Shown: positions 15,706 to 23,302, counted from the first letter of the stretch. The stretch is DNA of 26,728 bases from Chthonomonas sp. UBA2387 (GCA_002343445.1 DDSP01000004.1:1-26728); one strand, 5' to 3'. Numbers and translations: made by a program. The notes: a model not told the origin generated them from the letters alone.

Positions 15706-16893
15706 TCAAGAGACCGCGAGAGGCCCGTCGGGAACAGGGGTTCCCTTCCGCTCCAAAACCAAACGATAGACGTCCACAACAGCATGGGTCATACCCGCGA
15801 TACTGCTGGACCTTACGCTCTTGAGGGCCCCCTCAGACATACCAGTATATAGGGACTCGTCGTTGATCAGGCTCAAAACGCGCGCCGCCATCTCCTTCGA
15901 ATCGTTCTTGCAGACCCATCCGTTCACCCCGTTTTCTACGGCGGCGCTCGCGCCGCCGCCCCCGACGACCACGGCGGGGAGGCCGTAAGTCATGGCTTCC
16001 TGCACCACCAAGCCTTGGGTTTCTGTCACCGAGGCGAACACGAACACGTCGGCGGCAGCATAGTACAGATCAACCTCGTGCCGAGGGACGAAGCCAACGA
16101 AGCGGACTCGGTCGCCGATGCCCATCGAACGCGCCAAGAGTCGGCAGTCCTCCAGATGGGGTCCGTCGCCGACCAGGTGCAATCGCGCCTTCGGGCAGGC
16201 CCTGAAGACCGCCGCTGCGGCCTCCAAGACGACTTCAAGGTTCTTTTCCTTGGCGATTCGACCCACGTACAGCAGATTGCGTTGATCTGGCCCCATGCCG
16301 AGCTGCCGCCGCGCTTCCGACCGGTCGAGGAAGAGCCTGGGCGGCACACCGGTCGGGATGACCTGAATCGGCGTGGACACCGAGTGGCGCACCAGCCATC
16401 GCTTCGAGGCCTCGCTGGGCGTCACCACGTGATCCACCCGGTTGTAGTAGAAGTTGGTGTGTTTGGCGATCTTGTACCGAACGTAGCGACGGGGGAAGTA
16501 CGGGATGTAATGCGCGTACCGGTCGTAGAGCGTGTGGTACGTGGAGACGATGGGCAGCTCGTGCGACTGCGCCCACCGAAGTCCGACCAACCCGAGCGTG
16601 AATGGCGTGTGGGTGTGCACGACGTCGTACCGATGTTGACGGAACCGGTGAAGCATGCCGACGAATGGCGGAACGGCCAGGGGGTAGCCCCGCGTCCAAG
16701 GCGTGGGAATGGCGGGAAACCGGAACACGTTCGGATCCGGGTCCTTATGACCGGGATAGGCCGAGGTGAACAGGTGGACGCTGTGTCCCTGGTTGCGCAG
16801 TTCGGTGGTCAGCGCATCGATGCTGACGCTGACCCCATTGAGGATGGGGAACGCGCTGTCTGAGAACATGGCGATCCGCAGACGGTCGGCCAA
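15706..16893 (-). CDS. Glycosyltransferase family 4 (GT-B), possibly diacylglycerol glucosyltransferase-like
   Basis: The 395-residue GT-B enzyme has an N-terminal acceptor domain starting RIAMFSDSAFPILNGVSVSI and containing VVHTHTPFTLGLVG. The C-terminal nucleotide-sugar domain begins near LLYVGRIAKEKNLEVVLEA and carries the retaining GT4 E-x7-E region (TETQGLVVQEAM). The N-terminus and the YHTLYDRYAHYIPYFP region resemble processive or monoglycosyl diacylglycerol transferases and PimB-like mannosyltransferases, so a membrane glycolipid product is plausible but unproven. The start codon is TTG at 16893; the next Met (residue 9) would delete the first conserved beta-strand, so TTG is favoured. 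It begins 3 nt after the HTH gene's stop and is followed after 4 nt by the presenilin-like gene. Confidence 0.9.
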   Translation of the reverse strand: MADRLRIAMFSDSAFPILNGVSVSIDALTTELRNQGHSVHLFTSAYPGHKDPDPNVFRFPAIPTPWTRGYPLAVPPFVGMLHRFRQHRYDVVHTHTPFTLGLVGLRWAQSHELPIVSTYHTLYDRYAHYIPYFPRRYVRYKIAKHTNFYYNRVDHVVTPSEASKRWLVRHSVSTPIQVIPTGVPPRLFLDRSEARRQLGMGPDQRNLLYVGRIAKEKNLEVVLEAAAAVFRACPKARLHLVGDGPHLEDCRLLARSMGIGDRVRFVGFVPRHEVDLYYAAADVFVFASVTETQGLVVQEAMTYGLPAVVVGGGGASAAVENGVNGWVCKNDSKEMAARVLSLINDESLYTGMSEGALKSVRSSSIAGMTHAVVDVYRLVLERKGTPVPDGPLAVS

Positions 16894-16896
16894 GCG

Positions 16897-17424
16897 CTAT
16901 GCCTCGGGGGTGCGTCCGTGTTCTTCGACAAACCGAATGACGTCGCTGAGCCGGAAACGCCGCTGACCGCCTCGGGTGCGGTGGTGCGCAAGCCAGCCCC
17001 GGTTGGTGTACCGCCGGATGGTGGCCGGGCACACGCCGAGAAGCCGTGCCGCTTCCTCGAGCGAAAGCTCAGGGTCGAGCAACCGCTTGATCAAGTCGTT
17101 GCGGGACTCGCCGAACCCGCCGTAGTAGTTGGAGGTCACCCCGTCGTCGTAGTAGGACACAAGGAACTCGATGTGCTTGGGCAACGCCTCCCAGACGGCC
17201 TTGAGCTCGGGTTCGACTGCGTTGTGCACCAATGAGTCTCGTGTTCGGCGCGGCCGCGGAGCGCTCATTTCGGTCTTGCGGAACCGAGGTTTCTTGCCGC
17301 GCTCCACTCTCGGGCGAGGCGACGGCTCCGTGGTCTCGACAGGCTTGTCGCCGGACTTCTTCGGTCGGTCGATGAATGCGCTCTCGATGTAAGCGATGGG
17401 ATCAATGGCCTTCGTTTGCTTCAC
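16897..17424 (-). CDS. HTH (MerR/excisionase-type) DNA-binding protein
   Basis: The 175-residue protein has three parts. Residues 1-70 are basic and proline-rich, probably disordered. About 70-112 is a helical segment (ELKAVWEALPKHIEFLVSYY) I do not recognise. Residues 115-172 form a winged helix of the MerR/HTH_17 type: LSLEEAARLLGVCPATIRRY for the HTH, and GGQRRFRLSDVIRFVEEHG for the wing and following helix. There is no MerR effector domain with conserved cysteines. The start is GTG with AAGG upstream. As first gene of an HTH-glycosyltransferase-membrane protein operon, it may autoregulate it. An inverted repeat next to a -10-like box lies about 110 nt upstream. Confidence 0.85.
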   Translation of the reverse strand: MKQTKAIDPIAYIESAFIDRPKKSGDKPVETTEPSPRPRVERGKKPRFRKTEMSAPRPRRTRDSLVHNAVEPELKAVWEALPKHIEFLVSYYDDGVTSNYYGGFGESRNDLIKRLLDPELSLEEAARLLGVCPATIRRYTNRGWLAHHRTRGGQRRFRLSDVIRFVEEHGRTPEA

Positions 17425-17525
17425 AGTTCTACCTTGCGTGCTTCGCCTAGACCACCCCTGACCCGGCGGACGCCGACCGCCTCGGCGTGCGAGAAACGGT
17501 GAGCCCCCAGTGAGGGGACCATTTC

Positions 17526-17557
17526 ATTCTACTGCCAATCTTCCGACTTCTTGGCAG
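17526..17557 (-). promoter_or_regulatory. -10-like box with adjoining 7-bp inverted repeat upstream of the HTH gene
   Basis: On the minus strand CTGCCAA (17557-17551), a 12-nt spacer and TTGGCAG (17538-17532) form a perfect 7-bp inverted repeat. TAGAAT (17531-17526), a one-mismatch -10 box, follows directly. This placement suits an operator over the promoter of the HTH-glycosyltransferase operon. It also lies 10-35 nt past the queA stop, so a terminator hairpin for the upstream operon is possible, although no T-tract follows. Confidence 0.35.
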
Positions 17558-17566
17558 GTTTGTTGC

Positions 17567-18595
17567 TCAAATAATAACCATTCCGTCTCCAAACGAGAGG
17601 AACCGGTAGCGGTGACGGACGGCCTCCTCATAGGCGGCCATGAGCCTGTCCCGACCCACCATAGCGGCCAACATGGCGAGCATCGTGGTCCGCGGCATGT
17701 GGAAGTTGGTGAACATGCCGTCCACGACCTGGAACGCGTAGCCGGGCGAGATGAACAATCTGGAGACCTGTTCGCCCGCCGTCACGCGCCGATGGCCGGA
17801 AGCAAAACTCTCCAGCGTTCGGACAGAAGTGGTGCCCACGGCGATGATGCGGCCCTTGGCTTGTTCGATCGCCTGGACGGTTTCGGGCCCGATGCGGCAC
17901 CGCTCGCCGTGCATGGGGTGGTCGGTCAGTCGCTCCGCCGAGATGGGGCGGAACGTGTCCAAGCCGACGTCGAGCGTGACGCGTGCGACAGCGACCCCTT
18001 TGGCCTTCAGGTTCGCGAGAAGGTCCTGGGTGAAATGCAGCCCCGCAGTCGGGGCGGCAGCCGATCCCCCGTGTCTAGCGTACACCGTTTGGTACCGCGC
18101 GTCGTCCCGAGTGTCCCGAGTGATGTAGGGTGGCAGCGGCACGAAGCCATGCTGTTCCACGGCGGCGAGGACGTTTGGACCCTCAAGACGTAACGTCCGG
18201 AATCCTCCCTCTTCGGCGTCCACGACGCTCGCTAGCAGGTGGTCGCTGAACAGGATCAGTTCGCCGGGGCGAAGGCGCTTGGCAGGCTTGACGATCGCCC
18301 GCGTCACCCAGGCATCGCCATCACGCGCGGGGGCATCCAGCAGCAGGACCTCGCACTTGGCCCCGGTGGGGCGGTGTCCGAAGAGCCGGCGTGCCGTCAC
18401 TCGGGTGTCGTTGACGACCAACAAGTCGCCGGGATGAAGCAAATCGCCGACGTCGAAGAACCGCCTGTGCTCGATCTGGCCCGAGTCTTTGCGTAGGACC
18501 AGCAGCCTCGAGTCGCCGCGATTGGGCAGCGGCTGCTGGGCGATCAGTTCCTCGGGAAGGTCGTAGTCGAACGCCGAGGTTGGCAGGTCGGTCAT
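17567..18595 (-). CDS. queA: S-adenosylmethionine:tRNA ribosyltransferase-isomerase
   Basis: QueA transfers and isomerises the ribosyl moiety of SAM onto 7-aminomethyl-7-deazaguanine in tRNA, forming epoxyqueuosine. The protein is about 342 residues. The N-terminus FDYDLPEELIAQQPLPNRGDSR is diagnostic, AAPTAGLHFT lies in the catalytic region, and the C-terminus has FTNFHMPRTTMLAMLAA. Two in-frame ATGs occur (18601 and 18595); the second is chosen because it forms an ATGA overlap with the ribF stop, the coupling style used elsewhere here. It is the last gene of the flgL-to-queA run. Confidence 0.93.
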   Translation of the reverse strand: MTDLPTSAFDYDLPEELIAQQPLPNRGDSRLLVLRKDSGQIEHRRFFDVGDLLHPGDLLVVNDTRVTARRLFGHRPTGAKCEVLLLDAPARDGDAWVTRAIVKPAKRLRPGELILFSDHLLASVVDAEEGGFRTLRLEGPNVLAAVEQHGFVPLPPYITRDTRDDARYQTVYARHGGSAAAPTAGLHFTQDLLANLKAKGVAVARVTLDVGLDTFRPISAERLTDHPMHGERCRIGPETVQAIEQAKGRIIAVGTTSVRTLESFASGHRRVTAGEQVSRLFISPGYAFQVVDGMFTNFHMPRTTMLAMLAAMVGRDRLMAAYEEAVRHRYRFLSFGDGMVII

Positions 18596-19509
18596 CGCCA
18601 TGCGTGCGCCAACTCCGCCACACGCTCAACATCGCGGGCCATCTGACGCGCCAGCGCACCCAAGTCGTCGAACCGTTCCTGCCCGCGAAGTCGGCTCTGG
18701 AATTCGAGACGCAGCGCCGTTCCGTATAAGCTCATGCCAGGATAACCAAGCAAAAACGCTTCGATGGTCGGCTCGCCGCCTACCGTAGGTCTTGCGCCGA
18801 CGGAAATCGCCGCCGGGAAACTGCCGTGGACGGTCTGACCCGTTCCAGCGTACACGCCGCCCAGAGGCAGGGCTTGGCGCACGGAAAGGGCGAGGTTGGC
18901 GGTAGGGAAGCCGAGCGTGCGACCCAATTGCTGGCCACGGACCACGACTCCGGCCATCGAGTACGGGCGGCCCAGAAGGGCAGCCGCCGCTTCGACGTCG
19001 CCCAAGGTGACCAACTCGCGAATGCCTCGACTGCTGACGCGGGTGCCGCGCAGTTCGAGGGGTGGGACGACGACGGTGGCGATCCGGGCGGCCAACCAAG
19101 CGGCATCGCCTTCGCGGCCCTGACCAATAGCGGCATCGTGACCGACCACCAAAGTCTGGGCTCTCAACCCGGCGATCAGCACGCGATCGAGGAACTCCGT
19201 GGCCGAGGTCTGGCTCATGGCTTGGTCGAAGCGGAGCACCAAGGCTCCGGCAAGGCCCAAACGTTCGAACACCTGCAGGTTCTCGCCGAGGGTCGCTAGA
19301 CTCGGGGGGCACCGATCCGGTGCAAGAACAGCGGCAGGGTGTTGGTCGAACGTAGCCACCCATGCGGGAAGACCCTGCTCGGCGGCCAACGCGACGGCCT
19401 GCGAGAGAACCGCCTGGTGGCCCAGGTGGACCCCATCGAACGTGCCGATCGCGACGACCGAAGCCGGCCATTCCGACGCCAGCGCACCCAAATCGAAGTG
19501 GACCAACAT
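18592..19509 (-). CDS. ribF: Bifunctional riboflavin kinase / FAD synthetase
   Basis: RibF converts riboflavin to FMN and then FAD. The 305-residue protein has the N-terminal nucleotidyltransferase (FAD synthetase) domain with GTFDGVHLGHQ (22-32). The C-terminal flavokinase domain starts at GRPYSMAGVVVRGQQLG and contains the hallmark GRTLGFPTANL. Length is normal. The frame is open upstream to 19614, but that part covers the end of the membrane-protein gene and lacks homology. The ATG at 19509 begins just before the conserved nucleotidyltransferase strand and lies 8 nt after the preceding stop. Confidence 0.94.
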   Translation of the reverse strand: MLVHFDLGALASEWPASVVAIGTFDGVHLGHQAVLSQAVALAAEQGLPAWVATFDQHPAAVLAPDRCPPSLATLGENLQVFERLGLAGALVLRFDQAMSQTSATEFLDRVLIAGLRAQTLVVGHDAAIGQGREGDAAWLAARIATVVVPPLELRGTRVSSRGIRELVTLGDVEAAAALLGRPYSMAGVVVRGQQLGRTLGFPTANLALSVRQALPLGGVYAGTGQTVHGSFPAAISVGARPTVGGEPTIEAFLLGYPGMSLYGTALRLEFQSRLRGQERFDDLGALARQMARDVERVAELAHAWR

Positions 19510-19517
19510 ACGCCGCC

Positions 19518-19940
19518 TCACACGCCCTTGGGCTTCCGCGCCACCAGCGCCAAAAGCGACATGACGACGAATTGGCCCGCCGCAACCTGAAGCAGGATCT
19601 GCGGGTTCTGCCACCCAAGGACTGGCGCGAGGATCGGCGGGACCTGCTCGAGGGCAGTCGGCATGTGGGTCATCAGCGACGACGAGACGACGAGAAGAAA
19701 CCCGTACACCACGGGCAGCGTGACGTTGAGCGGGAAGGCGAGACGGTACGGAGCGAACAGATTGGGCACGAGCAGGGCCGATCCCACCATCAGCATGGCG
19801 GCCAGAACGGGCACCAACAAGAAGTAGACGGTCGGACCCTGCAACCCCCGGTGCTCGGCTGGAATGGCCGTGTACGCGACGGGAATCGAAACCGCCAGCA
19901 TCGCGAACGCGACGCCCACGGCAAACGCCAATGCCTTCAT
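19518..19940 (-). CDS. Small four-TM membrane protein of unknown function
   Basis: The 140-residue protein consists almost entirely of four hydrophobic segments: about 4-25 (LAFAVGVAFAMLAVSIPVAY), 38-62, 70-90 and 118-134. It ends in a short basic tail (RKPKGV). I recognise no family motif. Its ATG overlaps the csrA stop (ATGA, 19937-19940) and it precedes ribF by 8 nt, so it belongs to this operon. Its size and four-TM layout are reminiscent of ATP synthase subunit I-like or other small assembly proteins, but there is no evidence for a function. Confidence 0.78.
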   Translation of the reverse strand: MKALAFAVGVAFAMLAVSIPVAYTAIPAEHRGLQGPTVYFLLVPVLAAMLMVGSALLVPNLFAPYRLAFPLNVTLPVVYGFLLVVSSSLMTHMPTALEQVPPILAPVLGWQNPQILLQVAAGQFVVMSLLALVARKPKGV

Positions 19941-20155
19941 GGGATGTGCGCGTCCGGAATGTCGGAGGGATCCACGTTCGCCGAACTGCGGTTTTCCTCC
20001 TGAATCTGCTGGTAGATCTCCTTTCGGTGGACCGCGACGTCCCTCGGCGCGCGGATGCCCAAACGCACCTGTTCGCCGCGCACTTCCAGTATCACGACTT
20101 CCACATCGTCTCCAATCACGATGCTCTGATGAACCTTTCGAGTCAGGACAAGCAT
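19937..20155 (-). CDS. csrA: Translational regulator CsrA
   Basis: CsrA is a dimeric RNA-binding protein that binds GGA motifs near ribosome-binding sites and represses translation, classically of flagellin in FliW-containing bacteria. The 72-residue protein begins MLVLTRKVHQSIVIGDDVEV and has the RNA-contact strand VRLGIRAPRDVAVHRKEIY. The hydrophilic C-terminal extension (after about residue 53) is longer than in E. coli CsrA, as is common in bacteria using the FliW-CsrA switch. It lies 51 nt downstream of fliW. GGTGAG precedes the ATG. Confidence 0.95.
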   Translation of the reverse strand: MLVLTRKVHQSIVIGDDVEVVILEVRGEQVRLGIRAPRDVAVHRKEIYQQIQEENRSSANVDPSDIPDAHIP

Positions 20156-20206
20156 TCGCTCACCGCCATCCGTGGCCTGCGTGGGCGTTTCGAGGGCACG
20201 GAACCG

Positions 20207-20656
20207 CTAGGCGGCGACCGCTTCCGACCGAGACCGTTGAAACACCCGGTGCCGTATAGTATACGTCCCACCGTCGAGTGCGATCTGCTTCCCGATTCGC
20301 TTGGAGAGGTTGATCACCAAGGGACCGAGCAAGTTGAGGGTCATGCCTTCGGGCTTGCCAGGCGGAATGCTGGCCGTGGCCAGGATCATCCGGGCCTCCG
20401 AATCGGTCAAGGCCAAGTCGGTTTCGTCGGTTTCGCGCAGTTGCGGGGCGTAGTCGGCGACGTACGCCCAAGGATCGCAGACCAGCAGGCTCATGGAGGG
20501 CTCGTCGAGCGACTGGAGCCACCGAAACGGGCTGCCGGGCTTGTGCTCTAGGATCAGGAACCGCTTCATCGCGGGTAGCCCCATCAGGCCCTGCGGGAAC
20601 GTCAGGATGTCCTCTTCGTTATATTCCACCATACCAAACCGGGTGCTCAACGTCAT
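20207..20656 (-). CDS. fliW: Flagellar assembly factor FliW
   Basis: FliW binds either flagellin or CsrA. When flagellin is exported, freed FliW sequesters CsrA and relieves repression. The 149-residue protein has the family landmarks LTFPQGLMGLPAMKRFLILE (18-37), a central FRWLQSLDEPSMSLLVCDPW and the C-terminal NLLGPLVINLSKRIGKQIAL. It sits between flgL (8 nt upstream) and csrA, the gene order typical of this checkpoint. The flagellin gene itself is not in the window. Confidence 0.95.
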   Translation of the reverse strand: MTLSTRFGMVEYNEEDILTFPQGLMGLPAMKRFLILEHKPGSPFRWLQSLDEPSMSLLVCDPWAYVADYAPQLRETDETDLALTDSEARMILATASIPPGKPEGMTLNLLGPLVINLSKRIGKQIALDGGTYTIRHRVFQRSRSEAVAA

Positions 20657-20664
20657 GGCTCTCT

Positions 20665-21549
20665 CTACGATCGAATGAAGTCCATGAGGCTCGATCCGAA
20701 CGAGCGGCTCATGACCTGGAGGGCGGCGGTGTAAGCCACCTCGGCCGCCTGGAACTCGGTGATCGCGACGCTCAGGTCGACGTCCTCGGAGTCCGAAATC
20801 GTCTTGGCGAACTGGTCGATCCGCCGCTGATGGTGCGCGGCCGTCGCGTCCAACCCCCTCATGCTGGCGCCGACGTCGCCGCGAAGCGAGACCACTCCTT
20901 GAATCGCCGCTTGGACTTGTTGCAGGCCGGTTTCGCCGAGCCGCTTGGCGTCGCCGCTCTCCAGAGCCTGACGAATCTCGGTAAGGGCCTCGAACGCCTG
21001 GGTCAACTGAGTTCGCGCCGCAACGTTGGCCGCTTCTGTCTCGCCCGGGGCGACTTCCACCAGAATGCGCCCGTCGTCGCCGTGGTACACGACCCCCGTC
21101 TCGGTGGCCTCGAAGGGCTTGGTGCCCGAGTTCCGTCCCGCGAACAGGTACTGGTCTTTGCTGCCCTTGCTGTTGGCCAGGTTCAGCAGTCGGTCCTCGA
21201 TGCCTTTGAGCTCGGCCAGAAGTCCATCACGGGTGGCTTGGTCGTTGAGCCCGTTGGAGCCCTTGACCGCGAGTTCGTTGGCTCGACGGAGCACCGTGGT
21301 GACCTCGCCCAGGGTCTGCTCGCTCAAGCCGAGTTCGGCGTTGGCGGAGGCGATGTTGGCGCGGTACTGCTCGGCGCGCGCGCTGGCGCGGCGCAGCTCG
21401 ATCCCTTGGGCGGCGATCGCGGGGTCGTCGCTCATGGTTTCGACACGCTTGCCCGTGGTCACCCGGCGCTGGGCTTCGAACAAGGCCCGCTGGGCGCTGC
21501 CGATGCGCTCGTTGCCCACGTGAAACTGGTACTGGGACGAGATTCTCAT
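20665..21549 (-). CDS. flgL: Flagellar hook-associated protein 3 (FlgL)
   Basis: FlgL forms the second hook-filament junction ring. The 294-residue protein starts MRISSQYQFHVGNERIGSAQ and has the flagellin-type N-terminal coiled domain (TGKRVETMSDDPAIAAQGIE, about 32-51). It ends with the flagellin C-terminal helix (ITEFQAAEVAYTAALQVMSR). Length is at the short end of the family. The open frame extends to 21966 without flagellin-like sequence, so the ATG at 21549 is correct. ACGGA, a match to the CsrA consensus ANGGA, sits 6 nt before the ATG and overlaps the Shine-Dalgarno position. It is the first gene of the flgL-fliW-csrA operon. Confidence 0.94.
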   Translation of the reverse strand: MRISSQYQFHVGNERIGSAQRALFEAQRRVTTGKRVETMSDDPAIAAQGIELRRASARAEQYRANIASANAELGLSEQTLGEVTTVLRRANELAVKGSNGLNDQATRDGLLAELKGIEDRLLNLANSKGSKDQYLFAGRNSGTKPFEATETGVVYHGDDGRILVEVAPGETEAANVAARTQLTQAFEALTEIRQALESGDAKRLGETGLQQVQAAIQGVVSLRGDVGASMRGLDATAAHHQRRIDQFAKTISDSEDVDLSVAITEFQAAEVAYTAALQVMSRSFGSSLMDFIRS

Positions 21550-21555
21550 ACGAGG

Positions 21556-21560
21556 TCCGT
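21556..21560 (-). promoter_or_regulatory. Candidate CsrA-binding site (ANGGA) over the flgL ribosome-binding site
   Basis: On the minus strand ACGGA lies 6 nt before the flgL ATG and is also the best Shine-Dalgarno-like sequence there. CsrA represses by occupying such sites, and csrA is two genes downstream. A five-base match is weak on its own. Confidence 0.3.
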
Positions 21561-21620
21561 CCCGTATTCTCGGTTCAGGAGCCTCGAACTGGAGGATCGG
21601 GCCCCGCGAATTTGCCAGGG

Positions 21621-21653
21621 CCCGGCAACCCCGCGAAGATGCGGGGCGCCGGG
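21621..21653 (-). other. Strong hairpin in the flgL leader
   Basis: CCCGGC (21621-21626) pairs with GCCGGG (21648-21653), and inside it CCCCGC (21629-21634) pairs with GCGGGG (21641-21646). The loop is 6 nt, with a small 2x1 internal loop between the stems, giving twelve GC-rich pairs in total. It lies about 70 nt upstream of flgL. There is no T-tract on either side, so a simple terminator is unlikely; a regulatory leader structure or a repeat remnant is possible. Confidence 0.45.
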
Positions 21654-21937
21654 TTGTCGAGGGGGTGTTGTCTGAGGGCTCGAAAGTCGCCGTTCCGCGA
21701 CGCCATCCTCGACTCGACAGCCGATGGGTGTTAGGCGAGACTGAGTGCCGGTCGGTTCCGTGCAAACTCGTCCCGATTCTGTGGAACTTGCGGCGCACGC
21801 TTCCTGTCCAAGGTAGATGTGCGGGCACACCGCACGCCTCCATCGTTGAAACGCACCGTCGGCATGGAACCCGCGAGGGTTGAAAGAATGTCTGACGCGA
21901 GCCCGTCGCCGGTTGCCCCGGGGAGTCTGGTCGCGTC

Positions 21938-23248
21938 GTGACTGCGTTTCGGATGCTCGATTTCATCGCTGCCCGACGCGACCGGCGCGAGCATGGCGCC
22001 CAAGCGATCCACGCGTTCGTCGGCCAGTTGGTGGGCGGTGCGATCCCCGACTATCAGACAGCGGCGTGGCTGATGGCCGCCGTCCTGAACCCGCTCAACG
22101 AGAACGACACGGCCATCCTCACGCAGGCGATGGCCTCGAGCGGCGTTACCCTCGACCTCTCCGAACTGCCCAAGCCTTGGCTCGACAAGCACAGCACGGG
22201 CGGCGTTGGCGACAAGACGACCATCGCTCTCGTCCCGGCGCTCGCCGCATGCGGCGCGACCATGGTCAAGATGAGCGGTCGCGGGCTGGGGATCACGGGC
22301 GGCACGATCGACAAACTCGCCTCGATTCCAGGCATGCGCCTCGACTTCGATCCCGACGACCTTGTCGAGCTGGCCGCAGACACTCACTTGGCCGTTGCAG
22401 GGGCAAACAGGTCCATCGCCGCCGCCGACAAAATCCTCTACGAGTTGCGCGACGCGACGGGCACCGTGTCATGCATCCCACTCATCGTTTCCAGCATCCT
22501 CAGTAAGAAGATCGCGGGCGGCGCGAAGCACGTGATGCTCGACGTGAAGGTGGGTTCCGGGGCGTTCATGACCAATCTGGTCGAAGCGCGCGAGCTTGCG
22601 GGGTGGCTGGTGAGAACTGGACGAAAGGCGGGCCTGAACATCCGCGCCGCCGTCACCGACATGTCGTGTCCGCTCGGTCGCACGGTCGGCAACGCGCTCG
22701 AAGTCTATGAGGCGTTCGACTTTCTTTCCGGAAAGCCGACCGGCCGCTTCGGAGAACTCTGCATCGAACTCGGGGGGCAAGCCCTGGATTTGGCCGGTCT
22801 GGCGCATTCGCCCCGGCACGGGCGTGAACGCCTGCGCGAGGCGGTCTCCTCCGGGCAAGCGCTGAGGAAGGCCGGCGAGTGGCTCGACACCCAGGGCGGC
22901 TCGTTCGAGGCCGTCCTGAACCGAGAGCTCCCTGCCGCTCCCGTCCAGATCGAGTGGCGTCACAAAGGCGGGCGGAAGTTCGTGGAGTCCATCGACGCGG
23001 GAGAAGTCGGCGCCTTGGTGGTGGCCCTTGGCGGCGGTCGCCGGAAGAAGGAGGACGAGATCGACCCCTCGGTGGGCGTCGAGTTCATGGTCGAGCAGGG
23101 CTCTCCCTTGAGCGATGGCGACCCGGTGGCTCGCGTCCACGCGCGCAGCGAGGAAGAAGCAGCCGAAGCTCTGGAAAGGCTCCAAGCGGCAGTCGGTCTG
23201 GCCGATAAGCCCGTCCGCATCTCGCCGCTCGTGTTCGACGTACTGTAA
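21938..23248 (+). CDS. pdp: Pyrimidine-nucleoside (thymidine) phosphorylase
   Basis: The enzyme cleaves pyrimidine nucleosides with phosphate to base and (deoxy)ribose-1-phosphate, in nucleoside salvage. The 436-residue protein has the phosphate-binding KHSTGGVGDKT (84-94) and the family signature SGRGLGITGGTIDKLASIPG (113-132). The ISSIL-KKIAGG segment contributes to base binding. The C-terminal domain ends with VGLADKPVRISPLVFDVL. The family includes thymidine-specific DeoA and broader Pdp; the bacillus-like N-terminus and length favour Pdp, but specificity is not certain. The start is GTG at 21938, because a later ATG (21953) would cut into the first helix (FRMLDFIAARRD). It is transcribed away from the flagellar operon. 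Confidence 0.92.
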   Translation: MTAFRMLDFIAARRDRREHGAQAIHAFVGQLVGGAIPDYQTAAWLMAAVLNPLNENDTAILTQAMASSGVTLDLSELPKPWLDKHSTGGVGDKTTIALVPALAACGATMVKMSGRGLGITGGTIDKLASIPGMRLDFDPDDLVELAADTHLAVAGANRSIAAADKILYELRDATGTVSCIPLIVSSILSKKIAGGAKHVMLDVKVGSGAFMTNLVEARELAGWLVRTGRKAGLNIRAAVTDMSCPLGRTVGNALEVYEAFDFLSGKPTGRFGELCIELGGQALDLAGLAHSPRHGRERLREAVSSGQALRKAGEWLDTQGGSFEAVLNRELPAAPVQIEWRHKGGRKFVESIDAGEVGALVVALGGGRRKKEDEIDPSVGVEFMVEQGSPLSDGDPVARVHARSEEEAAEALERLQAAVGLADKPVRISPLVFDVL

Positions 23249-23254
23249 CAAGAG

Positions 23255-23302
23255 CCCCGAGCGGAAACTTTCCGAGTCCGAAACGGGGTCTACTCTTGAG
23301 TA
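23255..23302 (+). terminator. Nested inverted repeats between pdp and the S41 pair
   Basis: CCCCG (23255-23259) pairs with CGGGG (23284-23288). Between them CGGAAA and TTTCCG form a near-perfect palindrome (23262-23274). Just after lies TACTC-TT-GAGTA (23291-23302). The first structure could terminate pdp. The last palindrome lies 10 nt before the next ATG and contains TACTCT, a possible -10 box. No long T-tract is present, so this is tentative. Confidence 0.3.

Larger units (their letters stand above)
21550..21937. other. Divergent intergenic region between flgL and the nucleoside phosphorylase
   Basis: This stretch of 388 bp shows no convincing gene. It contains a strong hairpin (21621-21653), a 9-nt direct repeat CCCCGCGAA (21602-21610 and 21629-21637), a solitary CRISPR-repeat-like sequence (21856-21886) and a CsrA-type ANGGA site (21556-21560). 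It must hold the promoters of both flanking transcripts, but I cannot pick a convincing -35/-10 pair. Confidence 0.55.

Noticed and set aside
21841..21890. CRISPR array
   Set aside because: Only one repeat-like unit; no second copy at repeat-spacer distance and no cas genes.
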